From Silene noctiflora (Eukaryota; Streptophyta; Magnoliopsida; Caryophyllales; Caryophyllaceae), in assembly GCA_009801015.1 (NCBI GenBank), contig VHZZ01000032.1, positions 11,888 to 34,523 of the forward strand: a stretch of DNA of 22,636 nt. Reading direction: 5' to 3'. The notes below the pieces were generated by a model. The model saw only the letters and a list, made by a program, of their open reading frames with translations, was not told the DNA's origin and searched no databases. The position numbers and the translations under genes are program-made. How positions within the stretch are numbered: the first letter of the stretch is position 1; every line of letters starts with the position of its first letter. Shown piece after piece: positions 1 through 11,109 of the stretch.

Positions 1-540
1 CTTTGGAATTTTTATTGATTGTTGTAACTATTTTTTTTTCTTGGATTATGCCATGTAATCTTTCCGCGAAATGTTTAATTCTTATATACTCTATTTTTCG
101 CATCCTGTTGTTTCTGCTGTGTGTGGATGGCATGCGATTATCTGATTGCTCGATGCTTCAAACGTTTCTGGATGTCATCCCCTTTCGTTTATGAAGCTGA
201 ATTATCGGGTTTGATCTGGTTTAAGTTTTGTGGCTGAGATTAATTGATGACGATAGTTTAGTATTATGTGATCAGCAATCTTCTGAAGGTCTCTGGATGT
301 CATCCCCTTTCGGATTATGATTATGAAGCTGATTTATCGGTTTCATCTGGTTTAGTTTGTGGTCGAGATTTAATTGATAACGATAGTTTAGTATTATATG
401 TGAGCAAGAATATTAATGTACTTTGTATGAAATGGATATGTGATTTTGGATGTATTTGTTACAACTGTAACAACTTACATGAGGACAATGCCTATAGGGA
501 CTACTTTGTCTAGATGCGGGCGATACACGGATATATTTGC
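1..540 (+). other. 3' UTR and downstream flank of an upstream actin paralogue (tandem duplicate)
   Basis: The first 35 bases are identical to 7634-7668 in the 3' UTR of the actin gene in this window. The match continues with small differences through the 'ggattatg.catgtaatcttt' stretch. After an indel of about 70 bp it resumes at 'ctg.tgtgtg.atg' and 'atgcttcaa' (1-190 against 7634 to about 7880). It is still recognisable at 'gataacgatagttt' (about 378 and 7950), 'gattttggatgt' (about 441 and 8052) and 'atagggact..ttt.....atgcgg' (about 495 and 8094). I read this as the tail of a second actin gene whose coding region lies before the window, about 7.6 kb from the visible copy. No coding sequence is present here. 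An isolated 3'-end duplication without a complete gene is the alternative. Confidence 0.7.
167..411 (+). repeat. Two-copy tandem duplication, period 125 bp
   Basis: A block starting 'tctggatgtcatcccctttc' at 167 recurs at 292. Both copies continue with 'atgaagctga.ttatcgg', 'atctggttta' and 'gacgatagtttagtattat' or a close variant. The corresponding flank of the downstream actin gene (about 7850-7995) has only one copy, so the duplication arose in the upstream paralogue's flank after the actin duplication, or one copy was lost downstream. Confidence 0.8.
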
Positions 541-1134
541 CCTCGAAAAGAAAGGGAAGGCGAATGCCTGATCCGGCTACCACACAACCACCATGAATTC
601 TCCAAAGTCGGGGATACAGGAGTTGGATATACCGCACGGTCAACACCACTTAGATTAATCGCAAATTCTTCCTATAACCGTCACCATTTTGTGACGTATC
701 ACACCTGATTTAAATAATGTTAAAGAAAAGAAAGGCGATTGTGAGAAGTCATAAACTTGTGATTCAAGCATTGAATAGATCAGCGCCTCAGTGAGGGTTT
801 CAAATAACGAGAGATGGAAAAAGCAGTCTGATTTCGCCTATTTCTCCGTCACAAGCAAGACTAAAGACTTGTTTAGATTAATAACTAGTGGTTGGATAGC
901 ATAACTATATTGTGGCCAACTACCAGTCCCTTTAGAATAGTCATTAGTTGTCAAATAACATGACCATAATGGCCAACTGTTTGATTGAAAAAAAAAAAAA
1001 AAAAAAAAAAAAATGTTAAAATACTTTCTTTTGGTTATGGGATTGTTTTGATCCATCTCAATTCTCCAACTTCCCAAAGTATGGGATATGACTTGGGTAG
1101 TTGATTGCTTTTAAGGTGCTACTTTCATTGCCAA
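541..1134. other. Intergenic, no gene recognised
   Basis: No coding region or RNA gene is recognised. The stretch includes a run of 26 A at 988-1013. The motif 'tccgtcacaagcaagac' near 845-861 resembles the end of the MITE at 20590-20790 (tccgtcacaaacaagac) and may be a decayed remnant of that family, but no second end was found. Confidence 0.5.
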
Positions 1135-1320
1135 GATGTCTCGTCAGTCGTGAGTCGTGAGTCGTGAGTCATATTTTCGACTGGAAAATCACTCCATTTT
1201 AGAATTTTTAAAATACGTAAATAGTACAATAATCCAAATTTTTTTAAAAAAAAAAAAAAAAAGAAAGAAAAAAGAAAGAAATTGCTAGTAGAAAATATGA
1301 ATAGTGACTCATGAGACATC
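1135..1320. mobile_element. MITE-like element with terminal inverted repeats
   Basis: The left end reads 'gatgtctcgtcagtc', then three GTCGTGA heptamers, then 'atattttc'. The reverse complement of the right end reads 'gatgtctcatgagtcac' and then 'catattttc'. Apart from the extra heptamers the ends pair over about 30 bases. The interior is A-rich with a long A tract (about 1246-1260). No convincing target duplication is visible, so this is either an old MITE or a simple inverted repeat. Confidence 0.45.
1147..1170 (+). repeat. Heptanucleotide tandem repeat (GTCGTGA)3
   Basis: Three perfect GTCGTGA units followed by GTC lie in the left arm of the inverted-repeat element. The right arm has no matching expansion, so the heptamer expanded after the element formed. 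Confidence 0.85.
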
Positions 1321-2199
1321 ACAAGTTGTTATTAAAATTAGTTGCATTGAAATGTTTGCTATTATGAGTATTGCAATGGACTTTAGCGAGTCATAATCTC
1401 GATGAGGATGGAGATCCCTTGAAATTTTTCGCTTTCTTAGGATTTTGTTTCTCGTGTTTTGTGTTTTCATGGCTATACGAATAGGTGATTTTTTTTTTCT
1501 CAAGGTTATGTTATTGATAGGTGTTTATTGTGTTGCTACCACCGTTACAGACTTAATAATACCTAAGATATTGGCGGGAAAAGATGTAAAGGCATTAAAC
1601 ATTGCCCATACTTCATCATAAGACAACATGTTATAATAGTTGTTTTTGTAAAAACAATCTTATACGATGGATTAGACTAGGTATATAACTCGTTTTATCT
1701 GGATGGCCTAACTTAGTTTTTTATCACCTATTAGCTAGCGTGCTCAATTGAAATGAGGTTACACGACAAACAAACAAGGCAACGCGGGAGTGTTAGAGGG
1801 CCCACTCTGATACTTAAGTCAAAAATTCCAAATCAGATGTTTAAAAAACATTTTGTAGGGGGGAGGGGGGGAGGTTGTAACCATAAACCTAGTGTTTGTT
1901 TTTTTTTGCGAAAATAATTGTACATTTATGATTTAAAAAACTTGCACGATTAATATAAGTGTATAATGCACAAGTTTATTAAATGAACGTTTTATACTTA
2001 AGTTTTGAAAGAGAAAATCCTAAAGAATTTAATGATAATCTTGTAGACTTAAATCACAACATGTCTACCACCCTACAACGGGGTGTGACTACCTAGCGGT
2101 CCGCCTAGCAAATGCACTGACTCGTACTTGATCCTTGATTAATTCAAAAACTATAACAAAGTCGGGCATAGAGTCCAACCCTAAATTAAGTCGTTGTTT
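1321..2199. other. Intergenic, no gene recognised
   Basis: AT-rich DNA with short poly(T), poly(A) and poly(G) runs, including a G-rich tract near 1858-1873. No open frame has recognisable protein content and no element ends were identified. Confidence 0.5.
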
Positions 2200-3245
2200 A
2201 GGTTATACTTGTGCTTTGGTTGCACCGGACTGGTAGACCTCGCCTAGATGTGGCTTACTTGGCAGGTTAGCTCGGCCCAGTTCGCCAAAGCGGGTCAGAT
2301 TTTGGTGGCCCGTCATCAAGCACAGCCCAGCCTATCGTTGGAGCGGGGCCGAGAAAGTGTCGATCCCTCTATGGTCCGGCCTAGGTCAATCCGTTGACCT
2401 AATCTAGAAAAGGGTACATGGACCTAGCCTACCCGTCTCACGTTAGCCCTAACACTAACTTAGTTATGCTTGAACTCGTTTTTTTCAGCACAATCTCACA
2501 CTAGCGCGACACTAATGACTCAAAGTGTCGTGCCCGAACCCTTTACCCCCAACCTAGCTCGCCCTCACCCAACCAAACCCACATTGGCCCGACTCGATGG
2601 CCATCTGCAACCTCACCAAAGTAAGAATCACTTCAATCGGCCTTACAGGTCCCAGTTTCTTCTACCTATCTACTTCTAGCCAAACTTCCAAAATCGTTAA
2701 AGGCTCAAAAAGTAGGACCAACTTGTCCAGACTCGCCCATAAACAAAAAATAAAAATAAAAATAAAAATAAAAATTAGGCGTAACGAGACGGGCTAGGCC
2801 CAAGGATGAGCCAACCCCTCCAAACCTTAGAATTCACGCCTCGGCTCTTGGTTGGGTCTAGATATAGGGTAGGATAGTCCGGCAGCTTGCAACCCAACTG
2901 GCACTGTTTGGTGCATATTCCATGCCGCTGGCAAGTTTGACCCCACTGGAACCCGGGCAAACTTGACCCGATATTAACCCAATTAAATTGATGACTCGAT
3001 GAGTATCAAGCTTAACATTGATCAAAATGAAAGAGATTTAAAGTTTATTTTTGATACGTTTGACTTAATAATGAGGTAACTAAAACCAACTGATAATCGA
3101 AAACTAAACTTAATTATCAAAAATTGAAGTTATGCAATAAAGTAACTGAATCCGATTATAACCCGACCCGATGAATCCTTTAATCGAAAACGTCCCGACT
3201 CAACCTTACATAAGCCGACTCGACTTGAGCTGACCCAATTGCCAC
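2200..3245. repeat. Degenerate CCCGA/GGCCC-rich repetitive stretch
   Basis: The stretch is richer in C and G than its surroundings and full of imperfect gcccg, cccgac, gacccg and gactcg motifs, for example around 2270-2400, 2540-2600 and 3150-3235. Open frames through it (such as 2470-2679) are low-complexity proline-rich readings without protein character. Similar text recurs at 18048-18262 and in shorter form at 19475-19560 and 19900-19950, which points to a dispersed decayed repeat. No ends could be defined. Confidence 0.5.
2751..2776 (+). repeat. Microsatellite (TAAAA)n
   Basis: Five TAAAA units in a row, preceded by a short A run, lie inside the CCCGA-rich stretch. Confidence 0.85.
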
Positions 3246-3284
3246 TCTACCTGTAACCATTGTTAAACTTTCACTAATAAATCA

Positions 3285-3286
<2 letters not shown>

Positions 3287-3318
<32 letters not shown>
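3287..3318 (+). repeat. Microsatellite (ATT)n
   Basis: About 10.7 uninterrupted ATT units. A second, imperfect ATT/AATT-rich run lies at about 3438-3478, so the region just upstream of the actin promoter is very AT-rich. Confidence 0.9.
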
Positions 3319-3639
3319 CAGCAAGTCTTGCTTATAATCGTTGTAAGTTATAATAAAGGGATGAAAAACACCATCACCCTCAGAAAAAGTGTTGGTTTAG
3401 ATGGATTTATACCTCGGTTGTAAACAAGAATTTGTGTATTATTATTATTAATTATTAATTATTAATTAATATTATTATAAAACTAAAATAAAAAAGTGAT
3501 TAAACTTTCATCCTCTCTCCACCCTGTCCGAATCATTGTTCTCACATTCTTCCATGTAACATTTAAAAAGCATTTTCCTCCCAATTATTTTATTTCTTTT
3601 AAATTTTAAATCAATTTTTTTTTTTTTAAATAAAATAAA

Positions 3640-3825
3640 AATAAAAAGTGAATTTGCATTTCATTTAGATTTGCATTTCATTTGTGAGTTGTGAGCCGTC
3701 CTCAACCAACATAATAAAGCTACATCTCAATCCCACATATTTCTCCCTCATTCACTCCCTCTCTTTCTCTCTCCTCTCCATCTAACTTTCTCTCTCCTCC
3801 ATTTTTCTCTCTCCTCTTTTTCAAG
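3640..3825 (+). promoter_or_regulatory. Putative actin core promoter and non-coding leader exon
   Basis: A dense pyrimidine patch (repeated ctctctc and ctcctc, about 3740-3822) ends in 'ttttcaag' followed by 'gtatat' at 3826, a good splice donor. A CT-rich 5' leader exon upstream of a long leader intron is the standard layout of plant actin genes. A TATAAAA string lies at 3476-3482; if used it would give a leader of roughly 300 nt. No clear TATA box is nearer the CT-rich patch, so the transcription start is not fixed. The limits given are approximate. Confidence 0.5.
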
Positions 3826-5847
3826 GTATATATACACCTCTCCACCTCTTTTTTTTTTTATTTATTTATTTATTTATTTTGTTAATTTTTTTAGATTTCG
3901 ATTATTTGTGTAGATCGATTTTCAATTTATTAGAATGATTTGTGGTTTGATGAATGTTTGTTGATAATAGTTCCGATCTAGGGTTTGTTGAATTGCTCGA
4001 TTTGATCCGATTGTTCGTCGGATCTTGTTTATTGTTGATTGATTGGAATAATCTTCGGTTGTTGTTAAAATGCTGTGATTGGTTGAGGTTTAATTTGTGC
4101 GCATCTTTGACTAATTTTGATTTGAGAGGTGATCCGATTTGCTGGCGATCGTTTATTTTGAATCGGAAACGGAAAATGCTGATGGCATTTGAAATAATAA
4201 TGGTGGATTTTGGGGCGGATCTTGACTAAAAAATTTTTTAGGGAAGGGTTTAGGGGGGGGGGGGGATTTGAATCTTATGTACTCCCTCCGTCCCGGTCAT
4301 TTGTTGTTCTTTGGTTTTGCAAGGAAAGAGGAGAGAACCAATTATAAGAACAAATGTACTAAATTGAAGTTAAAAGATCAAATTACTCATCAAATGTAAT
4401 ACTAAAATAGAAAGGACAACAAATCATTGAGACACCCTAAAATGGAAAAGGACAACAAATGACCGGGACGGAGGGAGTAATACAAAAAAAGAAAAAAAAA
4501 AAACGCATGTTCCTTCCCGTACATAAGAATCTTACCGTTTGAATAAAATACTTCTCGCATATTTAATTAATGGTATGATTATGCGGGGGAGTATAATTCC
4601 GAGGATAGGGTGTGAGTTCTTTTAAGGGCTTTCACCGGAGGTGATCATGTATAAGAATTGAGATTGCTAGTGATGTGATTTGGATTAGTCGTGACGTGCT
4701 TCGACTAAACCTTAGCCTAGTGATTGACTTATGCCAAAAATGCAGTTATGCATGTAAATGTGTTGCTTGTGGTTTGTTTTGTTATCGCGTATTGCTGCAG
4801 ATTTTTCTTGCTTGTTTGCCTTTCTGTTGTTTACTCTATTTTATTTAATGGACAATCAGCTAACTAAAGGTCATACAGCATCACTAAAACACATAATTGT
4901 TAAAGAAATACAAATTTTTAAGAATCATCGTTATTTGGATATGACGTTCTGTATAGCCTTGATCACATTGTTGCTTGTTCATAGTTTCATACTGCTTTCT
5001 GCGAGATGATATATGGATCTGATTTTTTGAGAGAGCAATGATTTTTGTCTGATCTAAAATATTTAGTTGTAATTACGATATCAATTGATCCTTCTTATGA
5101 AAAATCTCAAGAGCTTACATACTCTTTAAAACAGCTCCTACCTCTCGTATGGAAAGATAAAAGTATAAAACCACTTGGAGATGGGAAAAAATCCCAAAAG
5201 GAGAAGCAAATTTAAAGAATTTGAACATAAAAATGCTTTCAGATATAAATAAAATTTGTGGCTTATCGCCACCGGATCTGGTAGATGGTAGTTCTAATTG
5301 ATGCTGGTAACAGAGTTGGGGGAAGAAAAATACTTTGTTTGGCCGTGCTGTAAGTGAACTATTCTCTAGATAAAATTCGTATTGGTCATAGACATTGGTG
5401 TACTGGAAGAATAAATGAAGAAAATTTACTCTGACAAATAGGGTGTAGTCTTTGTTTTAAGTTTAATTTAGACACTCGTTAGAGGATCCTCCATTTTATT
5501 TTTGTGTATTGAAGTTAACACTTGATTTGACATGAAGACCATCTGTTTTTTTAAACGACACTTTGTATACGGGAGATTAGGTACTTTTATGACCAAGTAC
5601 TCCAATAGCATTGTTTCTGATACACTTTTTTTTGGATGGGTTGACATTAGAAAATGATAAAGTAAAACTGATTTGTGAATTTTCTCCTTGTTGGTGGTTT
5701 GAGTGGGTCTATAAGGTAAGTATTTGAGATATTTTTAGATGATGTCTCATGAATATTTCATGTTAATTAATGTTGTTGATAAGTGATAATAGATGGTTAC
5801 TAGTTTTAAACCATCAAGTGACCTTTTCAAAAATGTGTCTTGTGTAG
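3826..5847 (+). other. Actin 5'-UTR leader intron, about 2.0 kb
   Basis: The predicted donor is 'caag|gtatat' and the predicted acceptor 'tgtgtag|tataaatcaag', placing the acceptor 11 bases before the actin ATG at 5859, where plant actin leader introns usually end. The first 400 bases carry several gatctg/gatccg-type words ('gatcgattttc', 'ccgatctaggg', 'tttgatccgatt'), reminiscent of signals in plant leader introns that raise expression. The intron also holds a 13-G run (4253-4265), a complete Stowaway MITE, and about 1.3 kb after it without recognisable coding content. Short open frames inside (such as 3954-4229 and 4758-5009) have no protein character. Confidence 0.65.
4282..4477. mobile_element. 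Stowaway-type MITE inside the actin leader intron, 196 bp
   Basis: The element begins CTCCCTCCGTCCCGGTCATT and ends with the exact reverse complement; the terminal inverted repeats are perfect for 26 bases and then continue imperfectly. It is flanked by the TA dinucleotide on both sides (4280-4281 and 4478-4479). The CTCCCTCC ends and TA duplication define Stowaway MITEs, mobilised by Tc1/mariner-type transposases. No coding capacity. The near-perfect ends suggest a fairly young insertion. Confidence 0.93.
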
Positions 5848-5858
5848 TATAAATCAAG

Positions 5859-7469
<1,611 letters not shown>

Positions 7470-7760
7470 GTTCTAAGATAAGTTTTGAGATTGTAGTCCT
7501 ATATAGTCTCCTGTTATCTCCTCATTTTTCTTTCAGTTCGGTCAAAACTTTAAGTATGCTATATGATTTGATTTGGTTGAGAGAGATGGAGAAAAGTTTG
7601 AAGAGCTTGTGGTGTTTTTTTTTGGGAACAACCCTTTGGAATTTTTATTGATTGTTGTAACTATTTTTGTTGGATTATGTCATGTAATCTTTGAAGATTG
7701 CAGAATGTTTAATTATTACACACTATTTTTCTCGGTCACCTTGCCATGTCAATATTTTTG
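7470..7760 (+). other. Actin 3' UTR and probable polyadenylation region
   Basis: T-rich DNA after the TAA stop, with plant-like TGTAA and TTTGT words near 7650-7690 and no canonical AATAAA. The segment from 7634 is closely matched at the start of the window, which fits a conserved 3' UTR in a duplicated gene. The exact cleavage site cannot be fixed. A run of about 20 T (from about 7886) lies further downstream. Confidence 0.55.
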
Positions 7761-8130
7761 ATGTTAATTGTGGCCCATGTTTTTCGGTCTACTTGCATAC
7801 TTTATCTGTTGTGTGTGAATGATATGCTATCCTTTCGGCTATCTTATTGCTTCAACTTCTTGGTGTCATTCCCTTTCTATTGTAACTTTTTTTTTTTTTT
7901 TTTATCGAATCTTGTCTGGGTCTAGCTTGTGGCAAAGATTATGTGGTTGGCTGATAACGATAGTTTTTAATATTTTTGTGAGAGGTGAGAATATTATGAA
8001 AGGGAGGTATGGTTCCGGAAGTATTTCACTTGCGAGTTGCGGAGGTCTGATTTTGGATGTCTGTGGTTCAGACTTTTACATCATTGACAAGGATAGGGAT
8101 TGGTTTACGAATGCGGCTGCCACTCGGAAT

Positions 8131-8963
8131 TATCGCATGTAGTCGGATAACCTGACTATTACAGCCAAGCCTCGTAGTATGACTTGCTTATAGACAAGTC
8201 GGACAACCCGTTGTGTGCAAAAAGAAAGAATATTGGCCGTTGTTATGATCCATTGCAGGGGACAGGGGTATGTAGAAAACTGGTATTAGCTCGGCCACCC
8301 TCTGAGCTAGCTTAGCTGGTCCGAGGTTTTGTGTGTGTTTTTCCTTTTTTCTATATCATGAATTGCTCCTTCAAACGATCTCCAGATTGCCGGTGGGAGT
8401 TTAGTCTGCGTCTTAACATTCTCGATTATGCACTGTCAGATATTTTACGATTTTGACCATCTAGGCGATATTTTGCACGCTGGATAGAGTAGTTAAACTA
8501 ATTGTTGTGTATTCAGACAGTAACTGGGATTGTTATAATAGGATTGATTCACTTGTGTTATAGATTGGGTAATTTTTGTTTTACATATACTGTGCGTTAG
8601 AGATAATATGGTAAATGGGTAAATTCGCGTTATTTACAGCTAAATAAGTAGGGAGTATGCAGATTGTGGCATTGTAATATTTGTCAATGCCAATTAATTT
8701 CTGTTACTGTATCCGTACCTCGTCGAAACTTAATGGCAAATACCAGCGGCTCAATCTCATATGGTGCCCCACTCATTGCAATGATGCCTCCTATCAATTT
8801 TTCCCTTCGTCCCAGTTATTTGTATGAGGTCGGATGATCAACTTATAGGTTAATTACCAATTTCCTTGTTCAATTGGATTACGACTGGAAATTTTCCATT
8901 TATTACCATTGTTTTCTGTGGTTTTCTTGATGTGCAAGAAATGAATGGGTGTTTCGCCAAGGG
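8131..8963. other. Intergenic, no gene recognised
   Basis: No coding or RNA gene is seen. A 'cttcgtcccagttatttgta' string near 8807 resembles one Stowaway end, but no partner end or TA duplication was found. Confidence 0.5.
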
Positions 8964-9141
8964 CAGTAAGGATCCTCTGTCCCATTTGGTGTCTCATTCT
9001 GTGTCCCACTTCATACACATGTTGACACATCAACATATTAGCATAGTTGTATAATTTTTATTTGCAGTAAGTGATGTGTCAGAAGATAAGTGGTGTGACA
9101 CACAGAATGGGACGCAAATATGGGACAGAGGATCCTTATTG
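8964..9141. mobile_element. MITE with 9-bp target duplication, 178 bp (Mutator-type by TSD)
   Basis: The left end reads 'cagtaaggatcctctgtccc' and the reverse complement of the right end 'caataaggatcctctgtccc'. Pairing continues with a few mismatches and indels for about 46 bases, through 'cattctgtgt' on both sides. CGCCAAGGG occurs immediately outside both ends (8955-8963 and 9142-9150), a perfect 9-bp target duplication. A 9-bp duplication is typical of Mutator-like elements. No coding capacity. Confidence 0.85.
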
Positions 9142-9319
9142 CGCCAAGGGGTCAATCTAGTGAGTATTATAGATTCACACATTTTTGTGTAACACAGATT
9201 TTATACAAGTATTATTGTAAAATCAAGTATTATTTCTTCAATGTCTCCGCTGAAATACCGTCCAGTCCACCGTACCGTGTCTTTGTAAGAGACAAAGAGG
9301 GGCGTCATTATTTTTAGTA

Positions 9320-9410
9320 CTCCCTCCGATCCGCACTAATGATAACATGAACCCACTTTTTATGAGGAGAAAAGTTGATTTATGTTACCATTGGTGTGGA
9401 TCGGAGAGAG
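9320..9410. mobile_element. Short Stowaway-type MITE, 91 bp
   Basis: The left end is CTCCCTCCGATCCGCACTAATG; the right end as reverse complement is the same with a few substitutions (CTCTCTCCGATCCACACCAA). TA flanks both sides (9318-9319 and 9411-9412). At 91 bp it is near the lower size limit for the family, and its ends differ from those of the element in the actin leader intron. Confidence 0.82.
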
Positions 9411-9557
9411 TAACTGACTAGTATAATATTTTATTGTAGAAATCGTTTTATATTTTGATTAACAGAAGATGTACAACAATGCATCTTTTTAAGAAATTAC
9501 TGACTTGTGTAGGGGCTTTAGATGGGAGGACAACCCTTTATTGTAAGGAGGGAATTT
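9411..9557. other. Unique spacer between MITE and tandem array
   Basis: Short AT-rich DNA without recognisable features. The tandem array begins around 9558, where the first 'catgtggttgaaaaaacg' block aligns with the 'cacgtggtagaaaaaccg' block of later monomers. Confidence 0.5.
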
Positions 9558-11109
9558 ATACATGTGGTTGAAAAAACGTGAGAAAAGGTTACACGACCTG
9601 ATAGGGCCTTTCGACCAGTTTAAAATTGAGTGTATAATATACGGTTTTCAGGATTTTAGGACCCCAGAACAAAAATGTCACTAAATCGCACGGACAATTT
9701 CTCGGATCAGACAAAGCGGTCTCACAAAATTTGACGAGCAACAGATGAGATTTAAGCCTTTCGGTGTGCGATAAACCAGTCTGAGACGAAAATCAGAAAA
9801 TCGGATACTCGTTGAAATTGGTTTAATACTTGTTATTTGGGCTGAAATCGAATAGGGTAACTCTTGAAATGACCCTGGACACGTGGTAGAAAAATCGGGA
9901 GAAAAAGAAGCACGATCGGTATAGCTTTCCGAACGGCTCAAATTGAAGTGTCTAATACTCGTTTTTCAATATTTTAGGATCTCGGAACAAAATGTCTTCA
10001 AATCACAAGAATGTTTCTCGGGACAGACTAAACGACCTCACAAATTTGAGAAAGAACAGTGGACATTTGAGGCTGCAGCGTGCGATAAATAAGTCCCGGG
10101 TGGAAATCGGATTCTCGTTAAAAAATGGTTTAATACTTGTTATTTGGGGTTGAAATTGAATAGGGTAACTCCAAAAGCGACCCGGGAAACGTGATGGAAA
10201 AACCGGGCCGAAAAAAAAAACACTACCCTGTACGGCCTCCCGAACGGCTCAAAATGCAGTGTAGTACACGGTTTTCGGGATTACAGGGTTCCGAAAAAAA
10301 ATATCCCTAAATTAAACCGACGGATTATCAGTCAGAGAATGAAACTCAAAAATTTTGAGAAACAGCAAAGAACATTGGTGGCTGCCGGTTTGCAATAAAC
10401 CAGTCTCGGGCGAAAATTGGATCCTCATTAAAAATGTTTTAATACTTGTTATTTCGAGCTGAATTGAATAAGGTAACTTCTAAAGCGACCCCAGACACGT
10501 AATTAAAAAATCGAGAGAAAAAAAATATGACCCGGTACGGCCTTCTGACCGGCTCAAAGTGTATAATACACGTTTTCCGGATTTTAGGGTCCCGAAACAA
10601 AAATGTCTGTAAATTACACGGACAATTTCTCAGGTCAGACAAAGCGGTCTCACAAAATTTGAGGAGCAACGGATGATATCTAATGCTTTCGGTGTGCGAT
10701 AAACTAGTCTTAGTCGAAAATCAAATACTCGTAGAAATTGATTTAATACTTGTTATTTGGGCTGAACTCGAATAAGGTAACTTTTGAAGCAACCCAGGCT
10801 ACGTGGTAGAAAAACCGAGAGAAAAAGAAGCACAACCCGGTACGACTTGCCGAATGGCTCAAATTGCACTGTATAAATACACGGTTTTCTTGATTTCAGG
10901 GTTCGGAACAAAAATGTCCGTAAACCGCACTGATGAATTCTCGGGTCATATCAAGCGACCTTACAAATTTTGAGGAATAATGGATGACATTTTTGGTCTC
11001 CGATGTATGATAACTAATTCGGAGACGGACATCTGGTACTCGTTAGAATTAGTTTAATACGAAGTACTATTTATTTGGAGCTGAAATTGAATAATGTAAC
11101 TCCTGAAAA

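Noticed and set aside
2470..2797. Proline-rich open frames of 66-69 codons
   Set aside because: They lie in the degenerate CCCGA-rich repeat and beside an A-rich microsatellite. The readings reflect base composition, not a protein family.
3954..5009. Open frames of 91 and 83 codons upstream of actin
   Set aside because: They lie within the leader intron, have intron-like T-rich composition and hydrophobic low-complexity readings, and show no family resemblance.
8807..8830. Possible Stowaway end (cttcgtcccagttatttgta)
   Set aside because: No matching inverted end or TA duplication was found nearby, so no element can be defined.
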